From the NCBI GenBank assembly GCA_033065855.1, contig JAVXUO010002909.1, positions 124,001 to 188,000 on the forward strand: a DNA stretch of 64,000 nucleotides, in the 5' to 3' direction. The position numbers and the translations under genes were made by a program. This DNA comes from Escallonia rubra. Lineage: Eukaryota > Streptophyta > Magnoliopsida > Escalloniales > Escalloniaceae. Numbering within the stretch: position 1 is the first letter of the stretch; every line of letters begins with the position of its first letter. This document shows positions 44,139-55,604 of the stretch, piece after piece. Below the pieces are notes generated by a model. The model saw only the letters and a program-made list of their open reading frames with translations. It had not been told where the DNA came from and did not search any database.

Positions 44139-45672
44139 ATTTATGGACTGAGCAGTCATTCGAAAAAGTTGAAAGGGGAAAAATTACGAAAATACCCCTG
44201 TCGGGCGGCGAATTACGAAGATGCCCCTGGCATCGGGAAAAATCTCAAAAGTGCTTGAAGACGCTATTCTAAGGTTGCTGAGTCCATCCTTGATCTAAAA
44301 AGCATTTTAGGGATTTTGCGTCAAAAAATCCCGAACCGGTGTCCGGATCGAGCGCTTAAAAGTTTCGTTCGGCAAAAAATAAAAACCGGCTTCGGAATGG
44401 CCCGAATTCGTGGGGAATGGAACTTCCCGCCTTGGCTAGGGTTTGCTTACATTTACGGACTGAGCAGTCATTCAAAAAAGTTGACAGCGTGAAATTACGA
44501 AAATACCCCTGTCGGGCGGCGAATTACGAAAATGCCCCTGGCATCGGGAAAAATCTCAAAAGTGCTTTAAGACGCTATTCTAAGGTTGCTGAGTCCATCC
44601 TTGATCTAAAAAGCATTTTAGGGATTTTGCGTCAAAAAATCCCGAACCGGTGTCCGGATCGAGCGCTTAAAAGTTTCGTTCGGCAAAAAATAAAAACCGG
44701 CTTCGGAATGGCCCGAATTCGTGGGGAATGGAACTTCCCGCCTTGGCTAGGGTTTGCTTACATTTACGGACTGGAAAGACGTTCGAAAAAGTTGAAAGGG
44801 GAAAAATTACGAAAATACCCCTGTCGGGCGGCGAATTACGAAAATGCCCCTGGCATTGAGTACAAATCTCAAAAGTGCTTTAAGACGCTATTCTAAGGTT
44901 GCTGAGTCCATCCTTGATCTAAAAAGCATTTTAGGGATTTTGCGTCAAAAAATCCCGAACCGGTGTCCGGATCGAGCGCTTAAAAGTTTCATAGGCAAAA
45001 AATTGCTACCGGCTTCGGAATGGCCCGAATTCGTGGGGAATGGAACTTCCCGCCTTGGCTAGGGTTTGCTTACATTTACGGACTGGAAAGACGTTCGAAA
45101 AAGTTGACAGCCTAAAATTACGAAAATACCCCTGTCGGGCGGCGAATTACGAAAATGCCCCTGGCATTGAGTACAAATCTCAAAAGTGCTTTAAGACGCT
45201 ATTCTAAGGTTGCTGAGTCCATCCTTGATCTAAAAACCAAATCACAAATTTTGCGTCAAAAAATCCCGAACCGGTGTCCGGATCGAGCGCTTAAAAGAGC
45301 CGGTAGCAAAAAATTGCTACCGGCTTCGGAATGGCCCGAATTCGTTAGACATGGAACTTCCCGCCTTGGCTAGGGTTTGCTTACATTTACGGACTGAGCA
45401 GTCATTCAAAAAAGTTGACAGCGTGAAATTACGAAAATACCCCTATCGGGCGGCGAATTACGAAAATGCCCCCTGGCATCGGGAAAAATCTCAAAAGTGC
45501 TTTAAGACGCTATTCTAAGGTTTCTGAGTCCATCCTTGATCTAAAAAGCATTTTAGGGATTTTGCGTCAAAAAATCCCGAACCGGTGTCCGGATCGAGCG
45601 CTTAAAAGCCCGTTCGGCAAAAAATTGCTACCGGCTTCGGAATGGCCCGAATTCATGGGGAATGGAACTTTC
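44139..45672. repeat. Five 311-bp tandem units in right TIR
   Basis: GGAATGGAACTT recurs at about 44417, 44723, 45035, 45345 (as GACATGGAACTT) and 45660. This mirrors the left array unit by unit, including the variant second unit with AAACCAAATCACAAATTTTG. Unit-by-unit matching means that the array was present before the TIRs were last made alike. Confidence 0.88.
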
Positions 45673-46219
45673 TAACATCCTAGGGTTCTCAAAAAAGTTT
45701 CGCGCGAAATCGCGCTAGCTTGATATTTTAAATTACACTGCAAAGTTACAAGGTTGCGCGTATCAGTTAACCCCTTTCCAGTCTTTGGAAAAATCTGAAA
45801 TTTTTACCTGATACAGATATTTTAAAAATAACTAGGGTCTCTTTTTTGCACTTTGGCAAAATCTAGCTCTAGCTATTTTTTATAAATTCGTGAAAAATCA
45901 TAAATTTGACGGCCTAAAAAATCGCTATTTTCGAATCTTTCGAATGTAATACCCCGATTTGAAAAAACGCAATTTTGACGCCCTAAACACGATATTTAGG
46001 CTATGGTAAGAACAATTTAAGCGTAACAACAATTTAAATTAACATTGAATTATAAGAAAATTCAAAATACTTACTTGTTTTGACTTGAAAAAAATGACGA
46101 AGAAATCCACCGATCTTCTTCTAGCGTAAAAATTTTTTCGCTCGTATTGTTGTGGAGATTATTTAGGTGAGATAGGGAGACTGATGAGAGTGTAAGAAAT
46201 AAGTCGGGAGAAGAGGGTT

Positions 46220-46225
46220 TTTATA
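46220..46225 (-). promoter_or_regulatory. Inward TATA box in right TIR
   Basis: Mirror of the left TIR TATA box. On the minus strand the leader ends AAACAAGTAAGTATT near 46080, and an acceptor TTTATAG/ATTTCAG sits just before the transposase ATG at 43630. The same promoter design would thus drive both genes. Confidence 0.6.
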
Positions 46226-46769
46226 GACAGAAAAGTGAGCCGTGGGAGGGGGGGGGGTCCAACTAATGGTGTGACATTTGTCGAAAGGGGGGGTGGGGGT
46301 CTAGGGAAAGAATTGGACAAGTGGGGAATGGGGTGGGGGTCTGGGAAAATATTTGGACAAGTGGGGAGGGGGGTGGGGGCCTAGGGGGGGGAATAAACAA
46401 GTGGGGAGGGGGGTGGGGGCCTAGGGGGGGGAAATAAACAAGTGGGGAGGGGGAAGAGGGGTGGGGGCCAAGGGGAATTCGGGTGACTGACCCGAAGGGG
46501 GGGGGCAAGGGAGGGGGTGGGGACACGTGGGGGGGGGGGGGGAAGAGAGGTGGGGGCCACGGGGGAGGCTGGATAAAAAAAATAAATTGGAGGCAAACTG
46601 GACTGGGGGAGGGGCAGGCCAAAAAAAAAAAAGGAGGGGCAGGCACCAAAAAAAAAAAAAAAAAAGGAGGGGGAGAAAAAAAAAAAAAGGGGGGGCAGAA
46701 AAAAAAAAAAAAAACGGGGCAGCAGGCCAAAAAGGCCAAAAGATCGGTTTTGGAAAAGATCGGACGGTT

Positions 46770-46896
46770 AGCGATTGGCTTGGGCCAATCGGCTGACTGT
46801 CCAGCGATTGGGCCCAAGGCCAATCGCCTGACAGTCAGGCGATTGGCCTTGGGCCCAATCGCTGGACAGTCAGCCGATTGGCCCAAGCCAATCGCT
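46770..46896. repeat. 127-bp near-perfect hairpin in right TIR
   Basis: Mirror copy of the left TIR hairpin. The centre reads CTGACAGTCAG, so only the loop region differs. Confidence 0.9.
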
Positions 46897-47075
46897 GGCC
46901 GTCCGATCTTTTCCAATTTTTTTCCTTGGCCGTCCGATCTTTTCCAATTTTTTCCCTTTTCCAATCGCGGCCGTCCATAATTTTAATGTTTTTTTTTTTT
47001 TATACAATCGGTTGATTGTCATGCGATTGGGTGGGAAATTTTTTTTTTCCCACCGGTGGGTGTGTATCATTGCCC

Positions 47076-47428
47076 ATATATATATATATATATATATAAG
47101 ATTTTATTTGAATTCCTTTTTGCCATTTGAAATTCAACTAAATATATGGATTTTTACAATTTCTCTCTTCTATATCAATAGTTTCACTCAAAAATTTTAT
47201 TTATATCTTTACAATTTCATTAATTCATAGATCTTGACAAGGTCACTTTCTCTCAGTTTCAGCTTTCTTATATATATATATATATATAAGATTTTATTTG
47301 AATTCCTTTTTGCCAATTGAAATTCAACTAAATATATGGATTTTTACAATTTCTCTCTTCTATATCAATAGTTTCACTCAAAAAATTTATTTATATCTTT
47401 GCAATTTCATTAATTCATAGATCTTGCC
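47076..47428. repeat. Tandem-duplicated target site of the giant MULE, 190-bp unit
   Basis: AAGATTTTATTTGAATTCC recurs at 47098 and 47288. GGTCACTTTCTCTCAGTTTC occurs just left of the element (about 32288) and again at 47242. The MULE thus sits in the TA run of the first of two 190-bp units, and the second unit is a preserved empty site. Confidence 0.8.
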
Positions 47429-47953
47429 AAAAGTAATTCTCTGTATATTTCTCTTAATATTAAATCTTTTTTATTGTTTAGAGAAACCTAATATTCTCAA
47501 TCAACCATAATTTCCTTTCTTTTATTTTACTACAAGTTTATATATTTAGTTTACTCTCGCATTTTATTTTTAATTATTAATTATATATCTTTACTCTTTT
47601 CTTGGTAGCCTTGAGTAATACAAACCTCAATACACGAGTTATTATTGTTAGTATTATCACCATAATTGCTATTAGTTATGAGAGACTATTTCTATAACTT
47701 CATGTACTATTTTTCATCTTCATTTGTTACTAAAAGCTAACAATTATTACTCAAACTTAAGTTTTTTTAAAAAAAATTGATAGGAGAACTCATATGAAAA
47801 GGTAGAAATAAATTTTCAATTATTTTTTTGTCACTAGCAATTTTGTTGTTCTTATTTGTAGGCACACGAGTATGAAATCTCTCAATAAATACTTTGACTG
47901 TTGTTACTTCCGTGTGCAAAATACATGATAATGCACGAGATCAAAACTAGTCC
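47240..47953 (+). mobile_element. Helitron-like element (copy C)
   Basis: It shares AATACAAACCTCAATACACGAG and other blocks with copies A, B, R1 and R2, and ends GCACGAGATCAAAACTAGT at 47953, the same end as copy B. It is AT-rich with no open frame. The left limit is uncertain because of the 190-bp duplication. Confidence 0.45.
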
Positions 47954-48588
47954 CTCAATAAAAGGTCTATACATAAACTCATTTTGAATGCTTCAAGGAT
48001 CTCATCTGGGCCTAGCTTCGTAACTCTCAGGGGTTTCAAAAGTTTCTCATTAGGGCCTAATTCTCGTAGTCCTTACAGAGTAATGATTTTAGTCTTATAA
48101 TCCAAGATTGTGGACATAAGTAGCTCTGAGTCTGCAACTATGTTTGGAATATAAACATAGGCACTACTCGTAATCTCACTTCTTACTTGAAATAACTCAC
48201 ATTGCAAATTAAAACAGTGACAATTGTAAGTCCAACTTTGATATTTGAAATGAACTAGTCCAACAAGGAATGAGATTATCCTTTTTTTTTTTTGGGTAAA
48301 AGATCATTTATTACCAATAAAGCTCAAAAAAAACATTTTACATCCAAAAACATTCCTCATCCTTCATCATGAAGGACTACAAAGAATACAAAATATACTA
48401 AAAACTAGTCTCTCAAAATCCATGCAGGAAGTTCCCAATTTATGCATAGTTGATTATTGATCTCATTTGCCACTATCTTCTTCCAGCTTAACACTCTATA
48501 GAGTATTCTCTGCTGAATTTCAGCCATAACCACAGAGGTTTCATGTTGAGTCCCTTTGAAGATCCTCTGATTCCTCTCCTCTCATATT

Positions 48589-49540
48589 TCATAAAATTGT
48601 GGTAGCTAGAGCTAGTTTGCTTAGCCTTGCTTTAAAGCTTTTGCCCCTGAAATACTTGCAAGCATACCTGATCAGTTGAGGCCATGAGTTGAATTTCTTT
48701 TGGATATGTAGTTTCTGTAAGATTTCACTCCAAATTTCTTGGACAAATACAAATTCCACAAACAGGTGGTTACTTGTTTCCTTTCCATGAGAGCATAGGC
48801 TACAACTATCCTCAATCACCACTTTCCAGGATCTGAGCTTATCTTTAGTCCTTAACTTGTTTTTGCATAATAACCATAGTATGAAAGCACACCTTGGAAA
48901 ATTCCAGGAAACCATATGATTTTCCACCATATTTGCTCAGGTTTCTGAGTTCTAATAGTCTGCCAAGCAGACTTGATGCTGAATTTTCCATTTGATGGAG
49001 GTAGCCATTTGAGTTTATCAGCTTCATTTCTCAAAGAGGGGGAGACTCTTGATAATTGAGAGTTTAGGGACCTCAGGCTTGGGGATCTTATCAATATATT
49101 CCAATCACCATTGACTATTGCTTCACACAGCTTCATATTTAAATTGCTAGTAGCATCATAGACAATTCTATGCCCATATTGAGATATGATCGGACCATTA
49201 GGAAACCAATTATCTATCCAAAACCAAGTATCCTTACCATTTCCAATTTGGTATTGAATAAGAGGTTGGATAATCCCTCTGAGTTTTATGATCTTCCTCC
49301 AGGTCCAAGAGAGGTCAACTGGTGGCTTAAAATGCCATAGATTTTGGTCTTTGATGATGTATATATGGCATCATCTAATCCATAAAGTATAATTCTTAGT
49401 AGCAAGATCCCATATATTTTTTGACATAGGTGCTTTATTCCAGTCATGTAGTCTTCTAATTCCAAGTCCTCTTTCTTTCTTTGGCAAACATACATCTTGC
49501 CAAGAGACTTTTGCTCCTGAACATTTTCCATCCTTTTCAT
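48589..49540 (-). pseudogene. LINE ORF2 C-terminal zf-RVT region
   Basis: Split over several frames: WWKIIWFPGIFQGVLSYYGY and the segment CAFILWLLCKNKLRTKDKL with CSLCSHGKETSNHLFVEF form the reverse-transcriptase zinc-binding domain of plant LINEs. Frameshifts at about 49540 and 49000 break it. Confidence 0.7.
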
Positions 49541-49626
49541 GCCAGAGAAAGCTCCTGATTTTAGCTTCTAAACTTACAGTGATTTTCTTTGGTAGCATAA
49601 ACATGCTACACCAATATACATGCATA

Positions 49627-50781
49627 CTAGATAATACAGATATTGCCTCTGCCAGCATATGAGAGATGTTTAATAGTCCAGCTGTTAATTCTCTTCATTA
49701 CCTGCTCCACTAGGACTTGACAATCAGAGCTAGTTAACATTGTTGTAATTAGGGGAACCCCCAAATAAGTTACATGAATTTTTCCTTGTTGTATTCCCAA
49801 GCATTGGGCTAGCTCTTGAGCAGAATCTTCAGCAATTCCAACTATGAACATATAACTTTTTTGCAGATTAGGCTTTAATCCAGACATTTGACCAAATTCT
49901 TTAATAACTTATTTGATAAGAGATATAGTTTGGTGATTTGCTCCAGCTAGGATAAAAAGATCATCAGCAAATCATACATGAGTAATTTTCAGCTCCTTAC
50001 ACTTTGAATGGAAAGTGAACTCAGGTTTCAGTAAGTAATCATCCATCAAGCATGAGAAGACTTCCATAACCAACAGAAAAAGATATGGTGATATGGGATC
50101 ACCTTGCCTCGATCCTCTTTTATTTGCAAAGAAACCTTCCATAGAGCCATTAAGATAGATAGAAAACTTTGTTGTTGTCACACATTGCATAACCCAATTT
50201 ATATACCGTGTAGGGAAATGAAAGGTCTGCAATACCAGTCAGAGAAAATCCCACTCCACAGTGTCATAAGCTTTTTGTACGTCTACCTTCATTGCACATC
50301 TTGGAATTCCTCCAGTCTTGTGATAATTCTTTACTAGCTCTTGCATCAAAAGGATATTATCTACAATGCTCTTTCCTGCTACAAATGTTGTTTGACTATT
50401 GCTGATCAAAATAGGCAAAACAACTTGAAGCCTTTTGCATAGCATTTTTTGTATGCACTTATAGATCACACTGCAACATGCAATGGGTCTAAAGTCTTTC
50501 ATAGTGTTAGGCATAGAAACTTTTGGGATCAACGTGAGTGCAGTATTATTGAAAATCTTTATAGACTTCCTATTGTAGAAAAAGGACAGAACAGCCTTTG
50601 TAACATCTTGACCAATCATCTCCCAATTTTGTTGGAAAAATTCAGCACTGTAACCATCAGGTCCAGGTGCTTTATTTGATTTCATTGAGAATATTGTTGC
50701 TTTAACTTCTGATTCATAAAAGGGAGCCATTAAAGATGCTTGTTGTTCAGCATTCAACTGTGTGTGCAGAATTCTCTGCAA
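49627..50781 (-). pseudogene. LINE ORF2 reverse transcriptase
   Basis: RT blocks in order: SNKAPGPDGYSAEFFQ, LTLIPKV, DFRPIACCSVIYKCI, QTTFVAGKSIVDNILL, KVDVQKAYDTVEWDFL, GSRQGDPISPYLF and FADDLFIL (catalytic FADD), then GLKPNLQKS. In-frame stops fall after WDFL, just before FADD (a TGA where Cys or a similar residue is usual) and before VIKEFGQ. All three lie in one frame, so point changes rather than indels broke this part. Confidence 0.88.
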
Positions 50782-51293
50782 CTTGTCCTGAGTTTGGTTG
50801 TAAGGTGGTTAGGAATATCCAAGGAAGCTAGAAAAATGTTGTCTAGCTTCTTTATGAACCTCCTGCTCTCCACTAATAGGTACCCCCTCAACAGAGTTTA
50901 TAGCTATTATTTTGTTATGGGCTCTATGCACCTGCATTTTCTTATGGAAATATGCAGTGTTTCCATCCCCCAATTTCACTTCTTAACTCTGACCTTCTGT
51001 TGATAGAAACTCTCCTCAGCCTTCAATAGTTCATAATATTGCACATGCAACTGCTTCTCTATTTCAATTTGACTTTGATTAGTTGTCCCAGCATATAAGG
51101 CCTTTTGGACTTTGTGCAGCTCTTGCTTTTTTGCCTCCACTCTAGAAGAAATATGACTGTAGTGTTCATTATTCAGCTTCTTCAGTTTTGGTTTCAGTTT
51201 TCTAAGCTTTTGATAGAGACTATGTATCTCATCCCCTTGAACTTCCATATCCCAAGATTCTTTGAGAATTTTTTTGAAAGATAGATAGAACAT

Positions 51294-52046
51294 CTAGAAG
51301 TTGAAGAATTTAAATGGTCTAATGCATGCATACTTGTTATATGTTACTGTAACTAGTAGCATGCAATGATAAGAGATTCCAGGATCACTTACCTCTAATT
51401 CAGAGTTTGGGAAAGTGTCCAGCCAAGCAGGATTTGATAGAGCTCTTTCAATTCTGCTACAGATTAGTTGATCTTTATCTCTTTTTTTGCACCATGTATA
51501 TAGGCATCCCCTAGTCTTCATATCTTGTAGGTTGAGTCTGAATATACATTTGTTAAACTCCTTTGTTTCAAGTTTGTTGATTCCATTTCCACCTTGCCTT
51601 TCATGAGAAAATCTCACCACATTGAAGTCCCCCAATACCAGCCATGGTCTTTGCCCAATAATGGATGCATCATAGCATAATTGGTTCCACAGTTCTCTTC
51701 TTTTGATTCCATTATTATTTACATAGATGCATGATATAAACCATGGGTTTTGGTTAACTTGATTGATCTCCATTGTAATAACTTGAGGATGTATTGTTAT
51801 TTCACGAACTTGCAATTCTTGGAATTTCCATCCCAACCAAATTCTGATCACTCCTTTATGACTACTATTGAACACAAATTTCCAATGATTCTGCCATTTA
51901 TCTGTAATTCCTTTGACATTTTCCAGCTTAACCTTTGTCTCTACCAACCCTACAATCTTCACATTCTTTTTTTTCAAAGTTTTCTTGATATCATACTGCT
52001 TTGTAGGGTCATTAAATCCCTTAACATTAATACTTGCTATCATCAT
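51294..52046 (-). pseudogene. LINE ORF2 N-terminal endonuclease (APE type)
   Basis: It begins MIASINVKGFNDPTK and contains GLVETKV (metal-binding Glu) and WLVLGDFNVV (GDFN motif). The usual SDH near the end is altered to SDPGISYHC. TAG at 51294-51296 interrupts the frame, and the next segment (51293-50976) continues in the same frame, so this is a single nonsense change. Confidence 0.85.
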
Positions 52047-52280
52047 CTTTTTGGTTTAGAAATATTCCCATTCCTAGTTTGTTTCAAACTTTTCTTACCC
52101 AAGTTCATACCAGAATTTGTAGCTGGAGTGGCCTGAGAGATTTCCATCATTTCAGGTAACTTTACCTCTGAATCCAACGCAGAGAATTGATTCAAAATAG
52201 TAACTGGATTTGCCTCTAATCTCGTTATTTGAGCTTGTATAGTCTGGACATTTTGCTCTATTTCTTTATAAGACCTTCCA

Positions 52281-53399
52281 TCATTTGTTTCTGCTTGTTT
52301 TTTGGGTCTCTTTTGGACAGTCTTGTTGCTTTACTCTCCATTCTTTTCTACCTTGAGGTTTGTAGAAACACTTCTCATTTGCATGTCTAAAGACTTTACA
52401 ATGTGAGCATCTTAGTGGTGTCCATTCATACTCCACTGCTTGTCTATTAATTTCATTGCTCGAGCCTTTGATTGGAATAGTCTCAGGAAGTTGGTCCTCA
52501 ATATTCACTTCCACACAAATGCGTGCATACGCCAAACGTTCTTGTGTTGCAGTCAACTTATCAGTAAAAAGTGGCTTGCCTATAGAGCTGGCTATGCGAC
52601 TTAGCATTACAGGAGACCATAATTGAAGAGGCAATTGAGGTAATTTGATCCATAAAGGAATGGAACTAGCTCCTTCCTTTTCCAGGGATACCTCTGGTGA
52701 CCACGGTTTAGTGATTAATGGTCGACCATCAAAAGTCCATGGCCCAATTTCTAGAATTTTCTCTTGCACAGTTTGATCATCAAAGCGTGCTATATATACT
52801 CCTGATTTCAGCAAGCTTAGTTCGAAACTCCCAAATTTTCTCCAAACCCTCTCAAGAAAGCTTTTCATTACATGAAAAGGAGGTTTAGCTCCAAGGACAT
52901 ACGTAACTACTGAATTTTGCCATTGTTGTACTGCAGTCTCTACCTCCTCAAGCGCGTATTCAACGCCTTTGACTCCATTTATATTATAATGAGGGATCTA
53001 ATTGACATTCATTCTTTCAAGTTGTTCTCTATTAGTCGCAATTGTCTCGGCATAAGATTTACCTGATTTAGGGCACTCCATGGATATTGATGTAGATTTG
53101 CTGGGCAAAGATGGAAACATTTCTTGGAATGTTATATTTAGTTGTTTTTCATGTTTCGGCGTGCCATGCATGTTCTCACTACTGTTTATCTGTAGCTATT
53201 TTGCCACCTCCTCATTTTCACTTGTCACATGCTTAGCCGATGTGTTACCTTCACGCGCTATCATCTCTGTTTCTTGATTTTGCACATTTTGCAATTGCTT
53301 CTGCATTTGCTTAGGGTTTTGTAATTGTTGCATGAATGCTTCCATTTTTCCTTTAAGTTCAGGATCTTCCTGTTCCAGAGCATGAATGCGAGCTTGCAA
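52281..53399 (-). pseudogene. LINE ORF1 (DUF4283/zinc-knuckle, gag-like)
   Basis: The better part (52868-52281) reads as DUF4283: KFGSFELSLLKSGVYIARF, GPWTFDGRPLI, LPLQLWSPVMLSRIASSIG. A CX2CX3HX4C-like knuckle follows (CSHCKVFRHANEKC). Upstream pieces to 53399 are Gln-rich and coiled. At least two breaks separate them from the DUF4283 frame. ORF1 proteins bind the LINE RNA. Confidence 0.8.
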
Positions 53400-53709
53400 T
53401 CCATCCGTATCAGCTTGTTCATCAAAGGAATGAGATTATCATCTCCTCCATAAACAAATATAATAGCGAATACATTAGAAAATGCTCGACTATTGCTATA
53501 GGCTTTTTTATTCTTTTGGCACATACAAAACCCTATCTATGCTCACCTTTTTTCCTCCTCATGCATCCTTTTTGTTAACCATATTTTACTCTACCTTTTG
53601 AAATTTAAAGGGCTTCTATGACTTTTCAAAGATGCAAATTTTCTCCTAAAATTCGGTTTAATATTTTTTATTATACAGTTAACATTATTATTTTTTTCTA
53701 GAGACCTTT

Positions 53710-55604
53710 TGTCCCCAACCTACTTTGGTCGCACCCAAAGGCCCACTAGGCGTCCCAGTTTGCGCGACACATGCGACAGTCAATATTCAACGCTTCCAAC
53801 CGGATAAAACATGCACGCTCAAGTCACGTGCATTTTTCACTTTTTCTACATTATTTCGTCACTAAGAGATTTATTTTTGCGCGATTTACGGCAACGCCTC
53901 ATCGCGCTTCGACCGTCGGCATGCCTTGGCACTTCCCAAAGAGGTTGGCCTTGGCCTTCCCCCAATAAGGGGCCTTGGCCTTCCACCAAGGGTTGGCCTT
54001 TGGCCTCCCTCCTTAGCACATTCACTTCTCTTCAAGGGACAATGCATCATCCGCGACGCCCGTCGCCCGTGTCGGCGCGCTGACTCTGCGACGCCCATCG
54101 CCCGGGTACCGACTTCGTGACCCCCGTCACCCGCACGCCATCTCCGCGATGCCAGCACACCGACTTCGCCAAGCCTGTTGCTCATCGCCCGGGCGTCGTC
54201 TCCAACACTCCGCCGTGCCCATTCGCCGCGCCGCTGATACAGTCGCACCTCGTGGCTCTCTGTCACACTACAGTGCCCCCGGCACCTTACACACTCCGTC
54301 GTGCCCATGCGCCGCATTACTGATACAGTCGCGCCCCAGGCTCTCTGTCACATTACCTTGCCCCTGGCACCATACACACTCCGCCCCGCCCACGCGCCGC
54401 ACTGCTTATACAGTCGCGCCCCTTAGCTCTCTGTCACACTACCATGCTCCTTGCGTTGGTCCATCCTTTCACCACACCATGCACCTTGCCTTGGTCGTGG
54501 AACATGCTTCAACCCACTCTCCGGAGTGTGCAGCATCTCGCGGGGATATGCGACTCCTCCGAGACACTATCTTCGCCAAGAGCTTTTCAACTCCCATTCT
54601 GCCAGGTAGACGGCTCCTCCGAGATGCTACCTTAACGCGCTCCAAATGCTCCGGCACAAGAACTCACATGCAGGGATAGGCTCGCTCTTTAAGACACTAT
54701 CTCTCGGGATGCTACCTTGATGCGCTCCGAGTGCTCCGGCACAAGGACTCACCCGCACGGATAGGCTCACTCTTTAAGACATTATCTCTGCTAGGGAGCT
54801 TTAAGTGCTCCGGCACGAAGACTCCCCTTCTGCCAAGTAGACGGCTCATCTGGGATGCTACCTCGACCAACGGGATAGACGACTCCTCCGGGACACTATC
54901 TCCGCCAGGGTGTCTGAGTGACAAGCCTACGTGCTCCGGCACTGGGGGCTTTCATCGGCACCCCTAGGGACTATGATCCCCGGCTCACTCCAAGACAAGA
55001 GCAGGTCTCCGGAGGGCATCGTGCCTAGTCTACCTGGCAGCTGGGCGTCGGGTCTTCCACACCGCTGCCAGGCATGTGGGACTCTGCAAGGGTTTGGACT
55101 GGTGGCTAGATCAAGGGGGTTCTCTGGCCACACCAGCGCTGTGGGAGCCAATCTTTTCAGACAGACAGAGTGACGCTATGCGGGGCAGGCGGAATGAATA
55201 TGCAATCCGGTAGTCCGTGGTGTGGACCCCTCGGTGACGTGTCACTCTCGAGGAGCGCCACGTGTTGCTTGATGACATCATCATCTCAACCTCTATAAAT
55301 AGGGATCTTGAGAATTCATTTGAGACGCTGGAACATATTCACTTTCTCACTCTAGAATTCTAGAGAGAGAAACATACATGACCTTGACTCTGGACCTAAT
55401 TATCGAATTATGACTGTCGTCGTGTATTCACCCAACGCCATCGCCCTTGCAGCACTGCCACCCTCAGGCTTTGTCTGGGAAGCCGTTGGTCTCTGCCCTT
55501 ACTCCATCCTTGCTGTGTCTCACATCAACCTACTTGGCATCTGACTCGGACTGCATTTCTTGTGGCACCTCCACGTCGACTGCGAACCCACTTCCTTGAC
55601 ATCA
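53710..55604 (+). mobile_element. Probable solo LTR (Ty3-type), about 1.9 kb
   Basis: GC-rich, frame-poor sequence between AT-rich flanks. It starts TGTCCCC after CCTTT and can end ATCA at 55604 before CCCTT, giving a near but imperfect 5-bp duplication. It has a promoter-like core (CTCTATAAATAGGG at about 55292) followed by a leader with TTCTAGAGAGAGAAAC. Internal direct repeats occur (GCTCCGGCACAAG and GATAGGCTC.CTCTTTAAGAC, about 54640-54830). No primer site or gag-pol follows, hence solo LTR. Family assignment is by general appearance only. Confidence 0.45.
55294..55300 (+). promoter_or_regulatory. TATA box in probable LTR
   Basis: TATAAAT follows a CACGTG-containing segment (GCGCCACGTGTTG, about 55254-55266) by about 30 bp and precedes a typical LTR R-region-like stretch. 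Confidence 0.5.

Larger units (their letters stand above)
32333..47075. mobile_element. Giant autonomous-type Mutator-like element, 14.7 kb
   Basis: The outer ends are perfect inverses: GGGCAATGATACACACCCAC at 32333 and its reverse complement ending at 47075. The inverted similarity continues for about 2.95 kb on each side. The flanking nine bases are ATATATATA on both sides, which fits a 9-bp MULE target duplication but lies in a TA run. The interior has two convergent genes: a PMD-Ulp1 protein (plus) and a FAR1-type transposase (minus). The left TIR is interrupted by a later Pack-MULE. MULEs with ULP1-like genes are known; this one adds large TIR-internal arrays. Both genes are open, so it may be recently active. 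Confidence 0.92.
44139..47075 (-). repeat. Right long TIR of the giant MULE
   Basis: Mirror image of the left TIR: five 311-bp units (44139-45672), leader and TATA box, a G/A-rich tract (about 46250-46720), a hairpin (46770-46896), then the end motif. Differences from the left copy are mostly homopolymer lengths. It has no Pack-MULE. The innermost unit is somewhat more diverged. Confidence 0.88.
48281..53424 (-). mobile_element. Full-length, decayed LINE (non-LTR retrotransposon), 5.1 kb
   Basis: A 16-bp target duplication AAGGAATGAGATTATC lies at 48265-48280 and 53425-53440. The insert ends in a T run at 48282-48293, which is the poly(A) tail on the minus strand. ORF1 (DUF4283 plus CCHC-like knuckle) is followed by ORF2 with AP endonuclease, reverse transcriptase and a zinc-binding C-terminus. 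Several stops and frameshifts interrupt it, so it is dead, but the target duplication is still perfect. Confidence 0.95.

Noticed and set aside
53811..55173. Overlapping GC-rich frames on both strands
   Set aside because: High GC leaves few stops; no conserved domain is visible. Region is better read as an LTR.
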